The notes under the pieces are model-generated. The model did no database searches, was not told where the DNA came from, and worked only from the letters and a program-made list of their open reading frames with translations. 64,000 bases of DNA from Sphingobium vermicomposti (GTDB lineage Bacteria > Pseudomonadota > Alphaproteobacteria > Sphingomonadales > Sphingomonadaceae). The stretch is taken from the NCBI RefSeq assembly GCF_011762025.1, contig NZ_JAASQR010000001.1, forward strand, positions 372,001 through 436,000. Direction: 5' to 3'. The position numbers were made by a program, and so were the translations under genes. Of this stretch, positions 34,515 through 44,359 are shown in pieces (position 1 is the first letter of the stretch; each line of letters begins with the position of its first letter).

Positions 34515-35656
34515 CAGCTCTGATGTTCCCTGACGCCGGCAAGCAGCAACGAGAGGATGCCCCAAGCGATTAGCCCAACTACGAAGGTTGCGAAGATGCC
34601 GCGTAGCCGCCGTGGCTCCAGTGCGGTATCAGGCCGATTGGGATTGACAATCCGCTCGACATACACCTGCTTGCGACGCGCCTCGTTCTGCGCTTCCTGC
34701 AAGGATGCCATCGCCCCGGCGAGCTGCCGTTCGGCAAAGCCATTCTCCAGCTGCAGCCGCTGAAATTCAACCGTCGCCGCGGCTAACGACTTGTTCGCGT
34801 CACCCGCGACCAGTCCGGTCTGCTCGTCTATTTCCTGACTCAGAATACGCACCCGCTTTTCCAGAACCGGGATTTGCGGGTTTTCCGGTGTAAAGGCGCG
34901 CAGTTGGATCAGCTGGCTTTTCACGGTGATCAGTTCGTCCTGCAACTTTGAAACCATCTGCAGCTGGATTGCGGCCTGCTGCTGTGGATCAACCACCCCC
35001 CACCTGTTGCGATAGGCCGCAAGCGCCTGCGATGCCACGCGCGCTTGCTGCTTGGCGTGCTCCACTTCGGCACGCGCATATTTGATCAGGTCCTCCCGTC
35101 CGCGCGCATTCAAACGGTTCACCATGTCCTCCGCGAGTTCAAGCAATCGACTGTTGAGCTTCACAGCGTCTTGGCTGCTATAGGCACGGACCACCAAAGT
35201 GCTGATCGCAGAGCGAGAATCCGAGGTAATTGCGATTCGACCAGAATAATATTTGAATAATCTTTCGAACGACCCATTCCCGCCCAGCGGATTAAACCGA
35301 TCGAAAATAGAAATGCCCGGCGCCGTATAGGCCGACGTAACCGCCCCATCCCTGTTCAGCTGCTGCAGCGCCGATCGCGAAATTATATAATCGTTAGTGG
35401 CGTAGACTTCTTCATTGGCATTGTTGAAACCTGCCGACTGAAGCAGCAGTCCTACACCATCGCTTACACTCTGTTTAGTAGCCTTCACCACAAAACGCGA
35501 TTCCGATATATAAACATCAGACGCGAATATGCCGAAATAAAGAATTGATATTATCGTAGGGAGAACCACTACTGCAAGAAACAAAGAATTTTTCTTGCGG
35601 AGCACATTACGCATAATTTCTACTTGCTTTGCATCTTTGGTGGCACGCCGCTTCAC
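34514..35656 (-). CDS. kpsE: capsule export inner-membrane adaptor (KpsE/BexC/CtrB)
   Basis: A 380-residue polysaccharide co-polymerase-type protein: one N-terminal helix (about 25-47), a long periplasmic coiled-coil region (about 140-330) and a C-terminal helix (about 350-372) preceded by NPNRPDTALEPRRLRG, the typical Pro-rich junction. It bridges the ABC exporter and the OPX lipoprotein. The start is a GTG at 35656; an ATG at 35614 would remove 14 residues. It is the first gene of the capsule operon. Confidence 0.9.
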   Translation of the reverse strand: MKRRATKDAKQVEIMRNVLRKKNSLFLAVVVLPTIISILYFGIFASDVYISESRFVVKATKQSVSDGVGLLLQSAGFNNANEEVYATNDYIISRSALQQLNRDGAVTSAYTAPGISIFDRFNPLGGNGSFERLFKYYSGRIAITSDSRSAISTLVVRAYSSQDAVKLNSRLLELAEDMVNRLNARGREDLIKYARAEVEHAKQQARVASQALAAYRNRWGVVDPQQQAAIQLQMVSKLQDELITVKSQLIQLRAFTPENPQIPVLEKRVRILSQEIDEQTGLVAGDANKSLAAATVEFQRLQLENGFAERQLAGAMASLQEAQNEARRKQVYVERIVNPNRPDTALEPRRLRGIFATFVVGLIAWGILSLLLAGVREHQS

Positions 35657-36110
35657 GTAAAGCTGCGCTCATACGCTGTCTACTGATATTTTTTCATGAA
35701 CCGACGCGGCGGATGCGGCTTGAGGGCAGGGAACCGCCGCATCAGTTTATCGCGCTCTTGCCGTCTGACGCGAAGTAGCTGTGCCGTAGCTCTCGCGCAG
35801 TGACTATAGAAGAAGTGCCGTCTCCCACCCAACTCGCCTTTGCTTATCAGAGACGACAGAGAGCAACGCATCGCGGCTCCATCAGGTTTGATGCGGCAGA
35901 GATGTCATCCACCGCCTTACGCATCAGATCGCGGCGAAGTGGAATTAGTGGCCCACATCTACTATCTTCCTAGCTGACACATTTTGTTGCCGCACGTACG
36001 GACCCTATGAGAATTGAAGCTGATGCTGCATTTTCGCAAATGTTGGGCGATCAGCTCGGATGGACTTCATAAGATTATATACAACAACAAAATTAAATCA
36101 TCTCGCCGCC
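35657..36110. other. upstream region of capsule operon and island edge
   Basis: About 450 nt with no convincing gene. It should hold the capsule promoter. A 63-codon leftward frame at 35680-35871 lacks any recognisable feature. The last 60 bases before the tRNA remnant are AT-rich (for example TTATATACAACAACAAAATT), unlike the chromosome to the right. Confidence 0.5.
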
Positions 36111-36155
36111 TTGACGTCGCAGGGGTCGCAAGTTCAATCCTTGCCACGCCCACCA
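36111..36155 (+). tRNA. 3' fragment of tRNA-Val(GAC), probable att site
   Basis: The 45 bases read as the anticodon loop TTGACGT (GAC anticodon), 3' anticodon stem CGCAG, variable loop GGGTC, T arm GCAAG-TTCAATC-CTTGC and acceptor strand CACGCCC-A-CCA. The 5' half is missing: the preceding CGCCGCC does not pair with CGCAG and no GGGCGTG start occurs upstream. Such remnants arise when an island integrates into a tRNA gene between the anticodon loop and the 3' end. Chromosomal sequence with the tRNA terminator follows at once. Confidence 0.75.
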
Positions 36156-36157
36156 TG

Positions 36158-36203
36158 ATAAGGCCTTGGAGATCTTCGGATTTCTGAGGCCTTATTTGTT
36201 TTG
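36158..36203 (+). terminator. intrinsic terminator of the tRNA-Val locus
   Basis: A 9-bp perfect inverted repeat, ATAAGGCCT (36158-36166) and AGGCCTTAT (36187-36195), is followed by TTGTTTT. It lies 2 nt after the tRNA remnant and overlaps the end of the convergent leftward gene, so it may serve both. Confidence 0.7.
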
Positions 36204-36842
36204 GGCCGACAGCGCCGTGGGTCGGGCCAGCAGGTCCACCGCTTCGGCCAATCGTTCGTCGAGATGGGCGAGCAGGCCGGTCCACCCCAGCATGTCGACC
36301 AGATCGCCGGGGCCGTCGGATATGCCGCGAAGGCCCATCAGCGGTACGCCGAACCGCTGGCAGGCGCGGGCGATAGCGAAGGTTTCCATATCGACCATGT
36401 CGGCGTCGATCATCGCATAGTCATCGCCGCCGACGATGTTCGCGCCGGTCGATAGCCGCGCCGTCGGGAGCGTAAGGGGCGCGTGGAGCGGAATGTCGAC
36501 GGGGTGGTCTGTGAAAGGAGTTACGCCCCTGGTGAAGCCAAGTCGCGAGGCGTCCATGTCCCGCCACGATACGGTCGAGACCTGATAGACCTGCCCCAGT
36601 TCACATCGGCGCGACCCTGCCGATCCGAGCGAGACGACCAGGTCGGGCAGGTCATGATCCTGATCCATGCGGTGCAGGACGAGGCTGGTGGCGATCGCCG
36701 CTTCCACCGGGCCGACGCCGATCAGCGCGGGGGTGAAGCGTTGCCGCAGATGGGGGCCATATTCGTCCTCCACCGCCATGAGGAAGAGGATGCGCTTTCC
36801 CGCGAATGTGGCGCAGCTGGCTGTGGGCGACGGAGCAGGCAT
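36192..36842 (-). CDS. MTA/SAH nucleosidase-like phosphorylase-family protein
   Basis: A 216-residue member of the nucleoside phosphorylase superfamily. Landmarks: ILFLMAVEDEYG at the first strand, VGPVEAAIAT, LVVSLGSAGS, VDMETFAIARACQRFGVP with the substrate-binding Met-Glu, and RGISDGPGD with the catalytic Asp. These match 5'-methylthioadenosine/S-adenosylhomocysteine nucleosidases, which release adenine. apt lies upstream with an 8-nt gap, so adenine released here could be salvaged. The first strand requires the start at 36842. Confidence 0.82.
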   Translation of the reverse strand: MPAPSPTASCATFAGKRILFLMAVEDEYGPHLRQRFTPALIGVGPVEAAIATSLVLHRMDQDHDLPDLVVSLGSAGSRRCELGQVYQVSTVSWRDMDASRLGFTRGVTPFTDHPVDIPLHAPLTLPTARLSTGANIVGGDDYAMIDADMVDMETFAIARACQRFGVPLMGLRGISDGPGDLVDMLGWTGLLAHLDERLAEAVDLLARPTALSAQNK

Positions 36843-36850
36843 GTGGCGGG

Positions 36851-37387
36851 TCAGTGCCCTTCAAACGCGATGATGGCAGAGGCGGCGACGCCGTCGGCCT
36901 CCAGCGCCGCCATGCCGCCAAGGTCGGGCAGGTCAACGGCGAAGAGAGCCATCAGGACAATGGCCCCCTGTTCCCGCAGAAGCTGCGCGGCGGCCAAGGC
37001 GGTCCCTCCGGTCGCGATCAGGTCATCCACCAGCACGACACGCGCACCAGCCGGAATCTGTCCTTCATGCAGTTCAAGCCGGTCGGTGCCATATTCCAGC
37101 ACATAATCGATGCCGACCGTCCTGCCGGGAAGTTTGCCAGCCTTGCGCACCGGGACGAAGCCTGCCCCCATGGCGTGGGCCAGCGCCGCGCCGAGGATGA
37201 AGCCGCGCGCTTCGATACCGACGATGAATTGCGGATCGAGCGGCTGGGCAAGCTGCGCCATGCGCCCGACAAGGTCGGCAAAGCCATGCGGGTCAGCGAG
37301 CAATGTGGTGACGTCCCGGAACTGGATGCCGGGCTTGGGGAAATCGGGGATGGTGCGGACCAGAGCCGCGAGTTCATCAATTTTCAT
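36851..37387 (-). CDS. apt: adenine phosphoribosyltransferase
   Basis: Converts adenine and PRPP to AMP. The 178-residue protein has the APRT core: [15 protein letters not shown] near 17, [14 protein letters not shown] and the PRPP loop [14 protein letters not shown] near 123. The ATG at 37387 follows GTGGGGGG; frames to 37456 run through the petC terminator. Paired with a nucleosidase gene downstream for adenine salvage. Confidence 0.94.
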   Translation of the reverse strand: MKIDELAALVRTIPDFPKPGIQFRDVTTLLADPHGFADLVGRMAQLAQPLDPQFIVGIEARGFILGAALAHAMGAGFVPVRKAGKLPGRTVGIDYVLEYGTDRLELHEGQIPAGARVVLVDDLIATGGTALAAAQLLREQGAIVLMALFAVDLPDLGGMAALEADGVAASAIIAFEGH

Positions 37388-37407
37388 GATCCCCCCACGA
37401 TGCAAAG

Positions 37408-37443
37408 AAAAAGGGGCCGGATTCCGCGAAGAACCCTGCCCCC
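37408..37443 (-). terminator. intrinsic terminator after petC
   Basis: On the minus strand a GC-rich hairpin (GGGGGCAGGGTT paired with AATCCGGCCCC) is followed by TTTTTC. It lies 30 nt after the petC stop and 21 nt before apt. Confidence 0.7.
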
Positions 37444-37472
37444 TCTTGTCTTGCACTGCCTGCGCCTGCCGG

Positions 37473-38321
37473 TCAGGCGGCCTTTTTCTTGTCCGCCCAA
37501 ATATTCTGGTAGGACATATAGGCCAGAGCCGTCGCGATCAGCAGGAAGACGATGGTCGCCAGACCCGCCCGGCGACGGTTTTCCAGCTTCGGCTCGGCGG
37601 TCCAGGTCAGGAACGCGGACACATCCTTCGACATCTGGTCAACGGACGACTTGGTCCCGTCGCCATAGGTCACCTGACCATCAGCCGTCAGCGGCGGTGC
37701 CATGGCGAGGTTCAGGTTGGGGAAATAGGGGTTATAGTGCAGACCTTCCGGCGTCTTGGCGTCGGGGAAATGCTTGATCAGGTCAGCCGGCTGGTTCTGG
37801 TAACCCGTCAGCAGCGAATAGACATAGGCCGTGCCGTCGTGGCGCGCCTTGGTCATCAGCGACAGATCTGGCGGGATCGCATTGTTGTTCGCCGCAGCCG
37901 CCGCGACATTGTTCGCGAAGGGCTTGGGGAAATAATCCGCCGGAACCGGCTCACGCGTCGACATCTCGCCCGTCTTGGGATCGACATCGGGGGTCTTGAT
38001 GGCCCACTGCTTGGCGATCGCCTTAATCTCAGCCTCATTATAACCAATGCCGGCGAGGTCGCGGAACGCCACGAACTTCAGGCTGTGACAGGCCGAGCAG
38101 ACTTCCTTGAACACCTGGAAGCCGCGCTGCAACTGCGCCCGGTCGAACTTGCCCAACGGACCATCGAACGAGAATTCCACATCCTTGGGATGTTTGTGGA
38201 ATTCATGCTCGACCGTCTTGGCAGGCGGTTCGGAGACATAGGCCACCGCGCCTACCAGGAAGGAGATCAGCAGCCAGCCAGCAAAGAAGAGGCCGACGAG
38301 GAATGCGCCGATGCGAACCAT
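37473..38321 (-). CDS. petC: cytochrome c1 of the bc1 complex
   Basis: A 282-residue subunit that passes electrons from the Rieske protein to soluble cytochrome c. It has an N-terminal signal/helix, the haem motif CSACH near residue 66 ([16 protein letters not shown]), the Met-ligand region near [11 protein letters not shown] and a C-terminal membrane anchor ([20 protein letters not shown]). Third gene of petABC, 18 nt after petB. Confidence 0.95.
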   Translation of the reverse strand: MVRIGAFLVGLFFAGWLLISFLVGAVAYVSEPPAKTVEHEFHKHPKDVEFSFDGPLGKFDRAQLQRGFQVFKEVCSACHSLKFVAFRDLAGIGYNEAEIKAIAKQWAIKTPDVDPKTGEMSTREPVPADYFPKPFANNVAAAAANNNAIPPDLSLMTKARHDGTAYVYSLLTGYQNQPADLIKHFPDAKTPEGLHYNPYFPNLNLAMAPPLTADGQVTYGDGTKSSVDQMSKDVSAFLTWTAEPKLENRRRAGLATIVFLLIATALAYMSYQNIWADKKKAA

Positions 38322-38339
38322 GTTACTCTTATCCCCCTC

Positions 38340-39659
38340 TTAACCGGCGTTCGAAGGCTGCGGATCTGCGCCCATGCCGGGAAGCGCGTCCTGTTCGCCC
38401 TTGATGTTATGGCGGTTGAGCACGGATTCAGTGATCGAGCCCGGCAGCGGCAACGGCTTTTCAAAGCGCGAGATCAGCGGCAGGATGATCAGGAAGTGCG
38501 CGAAATAATAAGCCGAAGCGATCTGCGAAATCATCACATAGGGTTCTTCCGCCGGAGCACCGCCGCAATAGCCCAGGACAACAACGTCCGCGATCAGTAT
38601 CCACCAGAACTTCTTGAAAGTCGGGCGATAATTGCCCGAACGCACTGGCGAGGTGTCAAGCCAGGGAAGGAAGAAGAGCAGCAGGATCGATGCGAACATC
38701 GCCAGCACGCCCAGCAGCTTCGCCGGAATGAAGAAGAAGTCGACGGTGAAGGCGCGCAGGATCGCGTAGAAGGGCCAGAAATACCATTCCGGAACGATAT
38801 GCGCAGGCGTCGAAAGCGGGTTCGCTTCGATATAATTGTCCGCGTGGCCCAGATAGTTGGGCGCGAAGAACAGCAGGATCGAGAAGAGGATCAGGAACAC
38901 GCCCGCCCCGAAACCGTCCTTCGCCGTATAATAGGGATGGAACGGCACAGTGTCCTGCGGTCCCTTCACTTCCACGCCGGTCGGGTTTGACGAACCGGGG
39001 ATGTGCAGCGCCCAGATGTGCAGGATGATGACACCCGCAATCACGAAGGGCAGCAGGAAGTGCAGCGAGAAGAAACGGTTCAGCGACGCATTGCCGGGGG
39101 CAAAGCCGCCCAGCAGCCAGGTCTGGATCGGTTCGCCCACGACCGGGATCGCGCCGAACAGGCCGGTGATCACCTTCGCGCCCCAATAGGACATCTGCCC
39201 CCAGGGAAGCACATAGCCCATGAAGGCGGTCGCCATCATGAGGAGGAAGATGACGAGGCCGAGCAGCCAGACCATTTCGCGCGGTGCCTTGTAGGAACCG
39301 TAGAAAAGGCCGCGGAAGATGTGGAGATACACGACGATGAAGAAGAAGCTGGCACCGTTGGCGTGCGCATAACGCATCAACCAGCCCGAATTCACGTCGC
39401 GCATCGTCTGTTCGATGCTGCTGAAAGCGACCAGGGTGTTGGCACCATAGTGCATCGCCATGATCACGCCGGTGACGATCTGAATCATCAGCGCAAGACC
39501 GGCGAGGACACCGAAGTTCCAGAAATAATTGAGATTGCGCGGCACCGGATAACCAGCGCCGACCGCATTATAGACGAGGCGCGGAAGCGGCAGCTTTTCG
39601 TCAATCCACTGCGTCAGCGGGTGCTTCGGCGTGTAATGTTCAGCCCAGGGAAAGCTCAT
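38340..39659 (-). CDS. petB: cytochrome b of the bc1 complex
   Basis: The 439-residue quinol-oxidising subunit with eight helices and the four haem His ligands (in AMHYGANT- and [17 protein letters not shown] helices, and [16 protein letters not shown]). The Qo motif is seen as [14 protein letters not shown]. Encoded 11 nt after petA; protein length is normal for alphaproteobacteria. Confidence 0.96.
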   Translation of the reverse strand: MSFPWAEHYTPKHPLTQWIDEKLPLPRLVYNAVGAGYPVPRNLNYFWNFGVLAGLALMIQIVTGVIMAMHYGANTLVAFSSIEQTMRDVNSGWLMRYAHANGASFFFIVVYLHIFRGLFYGSYKAPREMVWLLGLVIFLLMMATAFMGYVLPWGQMSYWGAKVITGLFGAIPVVGEPIQTWLLGGFAPGNASLNRFFSLHFLLPFVIAGVIILHIWALHIPGSSNPTGVEVKGPQDTVPFHPYYTAKDGFGAGVFLILFSILLFFAPNYLGHADNYIEANPLSTPAHIVPEWYFWPFYAILRAFTVDFFFIPAKLLGVLAMFASILLLFFLPWLDTSPVRSGNYRPTFKKFWWILIADVVVLGYCGGAPAEEPYVMISQIASAYYFAHFLIILPLISRFEKPLPLPGSITESVLNRHNIKGEQDALPGMGADPQPSNAG

Positions 39660-39670
39660 GGTTTCTTACC

Positions 39671-40237
39671 TCAGCCTACAAGAATGGCAGTGTCGGAAGT
39701 GAAGGCGAACTTCGGAACTTCCAGATTCTTGGGCGCGGGGCCCTTACGGATACGGGCCGCCGTGTCATAGTGCGAACCATGGCAGGGGCAGAAATAGCCG
39801 CCGAACTCACCCTTGTTCTCACCTTCGCCAGCGCCGAGCGGCACGCAACCCAGATGGGTGCAAACGCCCATGGTGACGAGCCACTGCTTCTTGCCGTCGA
39901 CGGTGCGTTCCGCCAGCGTCTGAGGATCACGCAGGCCACCTGCGTCGACCTTGTCGGCTTCGGCGATTTCCTTTTCGGTCAGGTGACGCACGAACAGCGG
40001 CTGCGCGCGGAAGGTGGTCTTGATCGCCTGCCCCGGCTGGATCGCCGTCAGGTCGACTTCCGTCGAAGCGAGCGCCAGCACGTCCGCGCTGGGGTTCATC
40101 TGATCGACCAGCGGGATGACGACGGCGACCGCCCCCACACCTGCAAAACTGACCGCGGCAATGTTGATGAAGTCGCGGCGGCGCACCCCATCTTCGCCAG
40201 CTAAACCTTGGCTATCCGTATGTTCAACGCTCGCCAT
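39671..40237 (-). CDS. petA: Rieske iron-sulfur subunit of the bc1 complex
   Basis: A 188-residue protein with a twin-arginine-type start (RRRDFINIAAVSFAG) that also acts as the membrane anchor, and the 2Fe-2S ligands CTHLGCVP and CPCHGSHYD. The ATG at 40237 gives the family N-terminus; a longer frame to 40294 lacks support. First gene of petABC; divergent from trmL, with the promoter in 40238-40441. Confidence 0.95.
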   Translation of the reverse strand: MASVEHTDSQGLAGEDGVRRRDFINIAAVSFAGVGAVAVVIPLVDQMNPSADVLALASTEVDLTAIQPGQAIKTTFRAQPLFVRHLTEKEIAEADKVDAGGLRDPQTLAERTVDGKKQWLVTMGVCTHLGCVPLGAGEGENKGEFGGYFCPCHGSHYDTAARIRKGPAPKNLEVPKFAFTSDTAILVG

Positions 40238-40441
40238 GCATATCAACCCTTGCAAAGACGTCCCTGTCACCCACCCATTGTCGTTGCCGACCATGATTAT
40301 CGGGAAGTGGCACCCATGGTAACGGGCCCCGCCTTCCCCCTTGGCGTGGTTCGCGGGCCTGATAGCCGCAGGATGCCGTCTTTGCCAACATCAATTTGGC
40401 CAAGCCTATGACAATTTGCCCTGCTGCATTATGGGCGGGGC

Positions 40442-40900
40442 ATGCGTATTGCCCTTTATCAACCCGAAATTGCCGGAAATGTCGGCGCGATATTGCGCCT
40501 GGCGGCCTGCTTTACCGTGCCTGTGGACATCATCATGCCGATGGGATTCGCCTTTTCCGACGCGCGGCTCAAGCGGGCCGCCATGGACTATGGCGCGGCA
40601 GCCGAGGTGACTCGCCACGCCAATTTCGAGGCATTTGACGAGGAGCGCCGGGCCAAGGGACGCCGATTGGTGCTGATGAGCAGCCATGCGTCCGAGCCGC
40701 TGCCCAGCATGCGGTTCCAACCCGACGACGTGCTGTTGATGGGATCAGAAGGCGCGGGCGTGCCGGATGCGGTGCGCGACATGGCCGATGTGCGCGTGCG
40801 CATTCCGATGGCACCGGGCTTTCGATCCTTGAACATCGCCGTTTCCACGGGCATCGCGGTTGCCGAAGCCCTTCGCCAGACTGGACAGTTTCCGCAATGA
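40442..40900 (+). CDS. trmL: tRNA (cytidine34-2'-O)-methyltransferase
   Basis: A 152-residue SPOUT methyltransferase that modifies the wobble base of certain tRNA-Leu. It starts MRIALYQPEIAGNVG, the TrmL signature, and carries the knot motifs LLMGSEGAGVPD and VRIPMAPGFRSLNIAVS. Its stop overlaps the hemF start (ATGA). Confidence 0.93.
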   Translation: MRIALYQPEIAGNVGAILRLAACFTVPVDIIMPMGFAFSDARLKRAAMDYGAAAEVTRHANFEAFDEERRAKGRRLVLMSSHASEPLPSMRFQPDDVLLMGSEGAGVPDAVRDMADVRVRIPMAPGFRSLNIAVSTGIAVAEALRQTGQFPQ

Positions 40901-41748
40901 CCATCACCCTTGATCCCCAGCAGCAGGCCGCCCGCGACTGGTTCGAATCGCTTCGCACGCGCATCTGCGCTGAGTTCGAGGCGATCGAGCGGGAGGCGGG
41001 AAGCGATGCGTCCTTCACATTCACCCCATGGGATCGGGAAGCGCCGGGCCTGACGCCGGGCGAAGGCGGCGGCGGCGTGCGCGGCGTCATGAAGGGCAAG
41101 ATATTCGAGAAGGTCGGCGTCAACGTATCGACGGTGTCGGGCGAATTCGCGCCCGACTTCGCCAGGACCATCCATGGGGCCGACGAGAATCCCGCCTTTT
41201 TCGCCACGGGAATCAGCCTGGTCGCCCATATGGCCAATCCGCATGTCCCGGCGGTGCATATGAATACGCGCTACCTGCGCACCTCCAAAAGCTGGTTCGG
41301 GGGCGGTGCGGACCTTAACCCGCCGCTGCCGCGCGACGACGATACGGCGGAGTTCCATGCGGTGCTGAAGGGTGCCTGCGACGCACACGATCCCGACTAT
41401 TACCCCCGGTTCAAAGCGTGGGCGGACGATTATTTCTACATCCCCCACCGGCAGGTCCATCGCGGCGTCGGCGGCATATTCTACGACCATCTGGAAGGAG
41501 AGTTCGATGCGGACTTTGCCTTCACTCGCGCCGTGGGCGACGCATTTTTGGCGGCATTCCCGCCGATTGTTCGCCGCAGGATGCACGACAGCTGGTCAGA
41601 GGCGGATTATCGCCAAATGCTGGAGTGGCGCGGACGCTATGCCGAATTCAACCTGGTGCATGACCGGGGCACATTGTTCGGGCTGAAGACCGGCGGCAAT
41701 GTCGATGCGATCCTGATGAGCCTGCCGCCAATGGCGAGTTGGAGCTGA
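40897..41748 (+). CDS. hemF: oxygen-dependent coproporphyrinogen III oxidase
   Basis: A 283-residue haem-biosynthesis enzyme. Conserved blocks are present: GGGGVRGVMKGKIFEKVGVN, HMNTRYL, WFGGGADLNP, RGVGGIFYDHLEG near the active site and YAEFNLVHDRGTLFGLKTGGN at the C-terminus. Coupled to trmL by a 4-nt overlap. It acts when oxygen is present; no hemN is in view. Confidence 0.95.
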   Translation: MTITLDPQQQAARDWFESLRTRICAEFEAIEREAGSDASFTFTPWDREAPGLTPGEGGGGVRGVMKGKIFEKVGVNVSTVSGEFAPDFARTIHGADENPAFFATGISLVAHMANPHVPAVHMNTRYLRTSKSWFGGGADLNPPLPRDDDTAEFHAVLKGACDAHDPDYYPRFKAWADDYFYIPHRQVHRGVGGIFYDHLEGEFDADFAFTRAVGDAFLAAFPPIVRRRMHDSWSEADYRQMLEWRGRYAEFNLVHDRGTLFGLKTGGNVDAILMSLPPMASWS

Positions 41749-41753
41749 CATCC

Positions 41754-42353
41754 ATGCCGCTGACGCCCGTCGCCAATGACCAGATCGCGACGATCGTGAC
41801 TCATCTGGAGATGCGGGCAAGGCCGATGCCCGCCCCGATTCCGCCCGCGCCATTGCGATTGAAGCCTTGGAAGATACCGCCGCCCGATGCCTATCGCACC
41901 CTGTTTCGCCGGGTGGGTGAGCGGTGGCTATGGTTTTCGCGGCTGGCGATGAGCGACGCGGAACTGACCGCAATCATCCACGATCCAGCAGTGGAGGTCT
42001 ATGCCGTCACCGACCCGCGCGGGGTGGAGGTGGGTTTGCTGGAGCTGGACTTTCGGTCGATGCCCGACTGCGAACTGGCGTATCTGGGCCTGATTCCCGA
42101 ACTGACCGGCAAGGGGCTGGGCAAATGGCTGATGGCGCAGGCCAAGTCGCTCGCCTGGCGCAAGGGGGTCGAGCGCTTCTGGGTGCATAGTTGCACGTTG
42201 GACAGCCCGGCGGCCCTGCCCTTCTACATCAAGTCGGGCTTTGTGCCGTTCGCGCGGGAGATCGAAACCTTCGCCGATCCGCGACTGGCGGGATTGTTGC
42301 GGCCCGACGCCGCGCCGCAGGTCCCTGTGCTGGGTCAGGCCCCTTCGGCCTGA
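41754..42353 (+). CDS. GNAT-family N-acetyltransferase
   Basis: A 199-residue acetyltransferase with the GNAT acetyl-CoA region LAYLGLIPELTGKGLGKWL and the later WVHSCTLDSPAALPFYIKSGF. The ATG at 41754 follows GGAGC; a start at 41739 would overlap hemF. Substrate unknown. It runs with trmL and hemF and converges on the next gene with a 19-nt tail overlap. Confidence 0.85.
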   Translation: MPLTPVANDQIATIVTHLEMRARPMPAPIPPAPLRLKPWKIPPPDAYRTLFRRVGERWLWFSRLAMSDAELTAIIHDPAVEVYAVTDPRGVEVGLLELDFRSMPDCELAYLGLIPELTGKGLGKWLMAQAKSLAWRKGVERFWVHSCTLDSPAALPFYIKSGFVPFAREIETFADPRLAGLLRPDAAPQVPVLGQAPSA

Positions 42354-43120
42354 CGGTAGAGGCGGGCGAGCATTACCAGCATATAGACCTGCAACAGGGT
42401 CGATACGGCGGCACCGGCAATGCCGCCCGTCAGGCGCGCGCTATCCGGTCCCCCGACCAGCCCGCCGATGACGCCGAAGATCGCCTGCGCGGCGGACCCC
42501 ACAATCGCCGACAGCAGGGCGAGGATGAGGATGAAGCCCAGCAGCCGCCAGAAATGGCCACGGGTCAAGGCCCAGCTGTGGCGGAGCGAATCCATTACCC
42601 CTGCATTGCCGTCGATCACGACTGGATTGAGCAGCAGCAGCCGCACGCTGGCAAACAGCATCATGCCGCCCACGGCGACACCCAGCAGCATCGCCAGCGC
42701 GGCGGCCAGGGGCTTTGCCACCAGCGTCAACAGGACAATGACGATGGCCGCAGCGACGATCGCCGCGCCCAGCAGGCCGACGACCGTCAACGCGGTGCCG
42801 AGCAGCACCGGCAGGCGCGCCAGGCTGAGCCGCAGGGCTTCCCGCACGCTGATGCCGGGGCGCAACGCGAGCGCGAACAGGGTCAGCGACCCGAACCAGA
42901 TGAGGATGACGCCCAGCAGCATCGCCACCCAGAAGCTGAACGGGACATCGGGAAAGGCTTCCTTCATGGTCCAGCCGGCAAGTTCAGGCGGCGTCATTTC
43001 CTGGACGATAAGGCCCGGCAGCGCGACGAAGAGCAGCGCGACCGGGAACAGCAGACTGCGTTCGCGGGCGACAAAGGCGACGGTTTCTTCCCATGCCTTG
43101 CCAATCGACATCACTGCCAT
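42335..43120 (-). CDS. multi-pass membrane protein (GDPD-membrane-domain-like)
   Basis: A 261-residue protein with about six hydrophobic helices and the conserved [14 protein letters not shown] and [20 protein letters not shown] segments. These match the glycerophosphodiester phosphodiesterase membrane-domain family common in sphingomonads, which lacks the catalytic phosphodiesterase part. Function is unknown. Diverges from lipB. Confidence 0.72.
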   Translation of the reverse strand: MAVMSIGKAWEETVAFVARERSLLFPVALLFVALPGLIVQEMTPPELAGWTMKEAFPDVPFSFWVAMLLGVILIWFGSLTLFALALRPGISVREALRLSLARLPVLLGTALTVVGLLGAAIVAAAIVIVLLTLVAKPLAAALAMLLGVAVGGMMLFASVRLLLLNPVVIDGNAGVMDSLRHSWALTRGHFWRLLGFILILALLSAIVGSAAQAIFGVIGGLVGGPDSARLTGGIAGAAVSTLLQVYMLVMLARLYRQAEGA

Positions 43121-43197
43121 ATCTTCATGCCCTGTTCTTTACCGGAAAATCGGGGAGGAGACTTGATCGCTCGCTTCGCCCAAGTCAAGGAAACGCC

Positions 43198-43908
43198 ATG
43201 GCATTGCCCCCTCCCCCCACCGCCGCATCGGGCGCGACAGACATCGAATGGCGGGTGGATCGCGACCCGGTCGACTATCCCGTGGCGTTGCACGACATGG
43301 AAGAGCGGGCGGCGGCGATCTTCGCGGGTGAAGCGGGCGAGCGCGTCTGGCTGCTGGAGCATCCGCCGCTTTACACGGCGGGGACGAGCGCCGACCCGGC
43401 GGAACTGATCGATCCGCGCTTTCCGGTGCATGATGCGGGGCGCGGCGGGCGTTATACCTATCACGGGCCGGGACAGCGCATCGGATATCTCAACATCGAC
43501 CTGCGCGATCGCGGCAGGGATGTGCGCAACTTCGTCCATCATCTGGAAGGATGGATGATCGACGCGCTGGCCGAGCTTAACATTGCAGCGCGGCGGGCCG
43601 AAGGGCGCATCGGCATATGGACGGACGACGCGCAGGGCCGCGAAGCCAAGATCGGGGCGCTGGGCATCCGGGTGCGGCGCTGGGTGACGCTGCACGGCTT
43701 TTCGATCAACGTCGACCCCGACCTGTCGCATTTCGGAGGCATCGTGCCGTGCGGGCTGGCCGAATATCCGGTGACCAGCATTGCGGCGCTGGGAAAGCCC
43801 GCCTCCATGGCCGCGCTGGATGCGGCATTAAAGGCGCATTTCCCTGCCTTTATCGGCAGATTGCGGCGCTGCGGGGCGGGGGTTGAGCAATGTGGTGACG
43901 GCGGCTAG
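43198..43908 (+). CDS. lipB: octanoyl-[ACP]:protein octanoyltransferase
   Basis: Transfers octanoyl groups to lipoyl domains. The 236-residue protein has the LipB motifs: [28 protein letters not shown] and the catalytic Cys in [15 protein letters not shown]. The ATG at 43198 follows AAGGAAA. Product precedes the LipA step of lipoate synthesis. Confidence 0.94.
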   Translation: MALPPPPTAASGATDIEWRVDRDPVDYPVALHDMEERAAAIFAGEAGERVWLLEHPPLYTAGTSADPAELIDPRFPVHDAGRGGRYTYHGPGQRIGYLNIDLRDRGRDVRNFVHHLEGWMIDALAELNIAARRAEGRIGIWTDDAQGREAKIGALGIRVRRWVTLHGFSINVDPDLSHFGGIVPCGLAEYPVTSIAALGKPASMAALDAALKAHFPAFIGRLRRCGAGVEQCGDGG

Positions 43909-43966
43909 GGTCTGCGCCTTCGCCGGGTGGGGGGCCGCCAGGCGCCATATGCTTTAGGAGACCTGG

Positions 43967-44257
43967 ATGCGCGGGGACGCACGGACGATCTTGACTGCTT
44001 TGCTGCTGGGCGGATGCACGATGCTGGCGGCATGCGGCCGGGATGAAAAGAGCAGCAACACGGTGCAGATGAAGGATCTGGAAGTGGTGGACGGCACCAC
44101 GACGGACGCGATGACCGACCTGGACGGGGTGCAGAGCGAGGCGCCATCGCCCATATCCTCCACCGCGCCAGGCGCCAATGCCACAGCGCCCGCCGCGAAG
44201 GATGAGCCAGCGGCCAACGCGACGCAGGCTGACACCGAACTTCTGTCGGATCAATAA
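43967..44257 (+). CDS. small hypothetical lipoprotein
   Basis: A 96-residue protein with a lipobox LAAC (Cys23) and an acidic, Ala/Thr/Pro-rich tail that is probably unstructured. AGGAGACC precedes the ATG. No domain is recognised. Next gene lies 100 nt downstream in the same direction. Confidence 0.65.
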   Translation: MRGDARTILTALLLGGCTMLAACGRDEKSSNTVQMKDLEVVDGTTTDAMTDLDGVQSEAPSPISSTAPGANATAPAAKDEPAANATQADTELLSDQ

Positions 44258-44359
44258 TATCGCAGCGGCGTTCAGGCGCGATATAGGCGCGCGTCTGCAG
44301 AAATCAGAATATGGGACACGGGCCGTGCGGGCCGGTCGTTCCTGCCAAAAGGGGAAGTC

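Noticed and set aside
35680..35871. 63-codon leftward frame upstream of the capsule operon
   Set aside because: Arg-rich, no ribosome site, no similarity; likely chance.
36067..36285. 72-codon leftward frame containing VARIELATPAT
   Set aside because: This peptide is the well-known artefact of reading a tRNA 3' end on the opposite strand; used instead as support for the tRNA remnant.
37110..38990. 626-codon rightward frame across petC/petB
   Set aside because: Antisense to cytochrome bc1 genes; no start context or domain.
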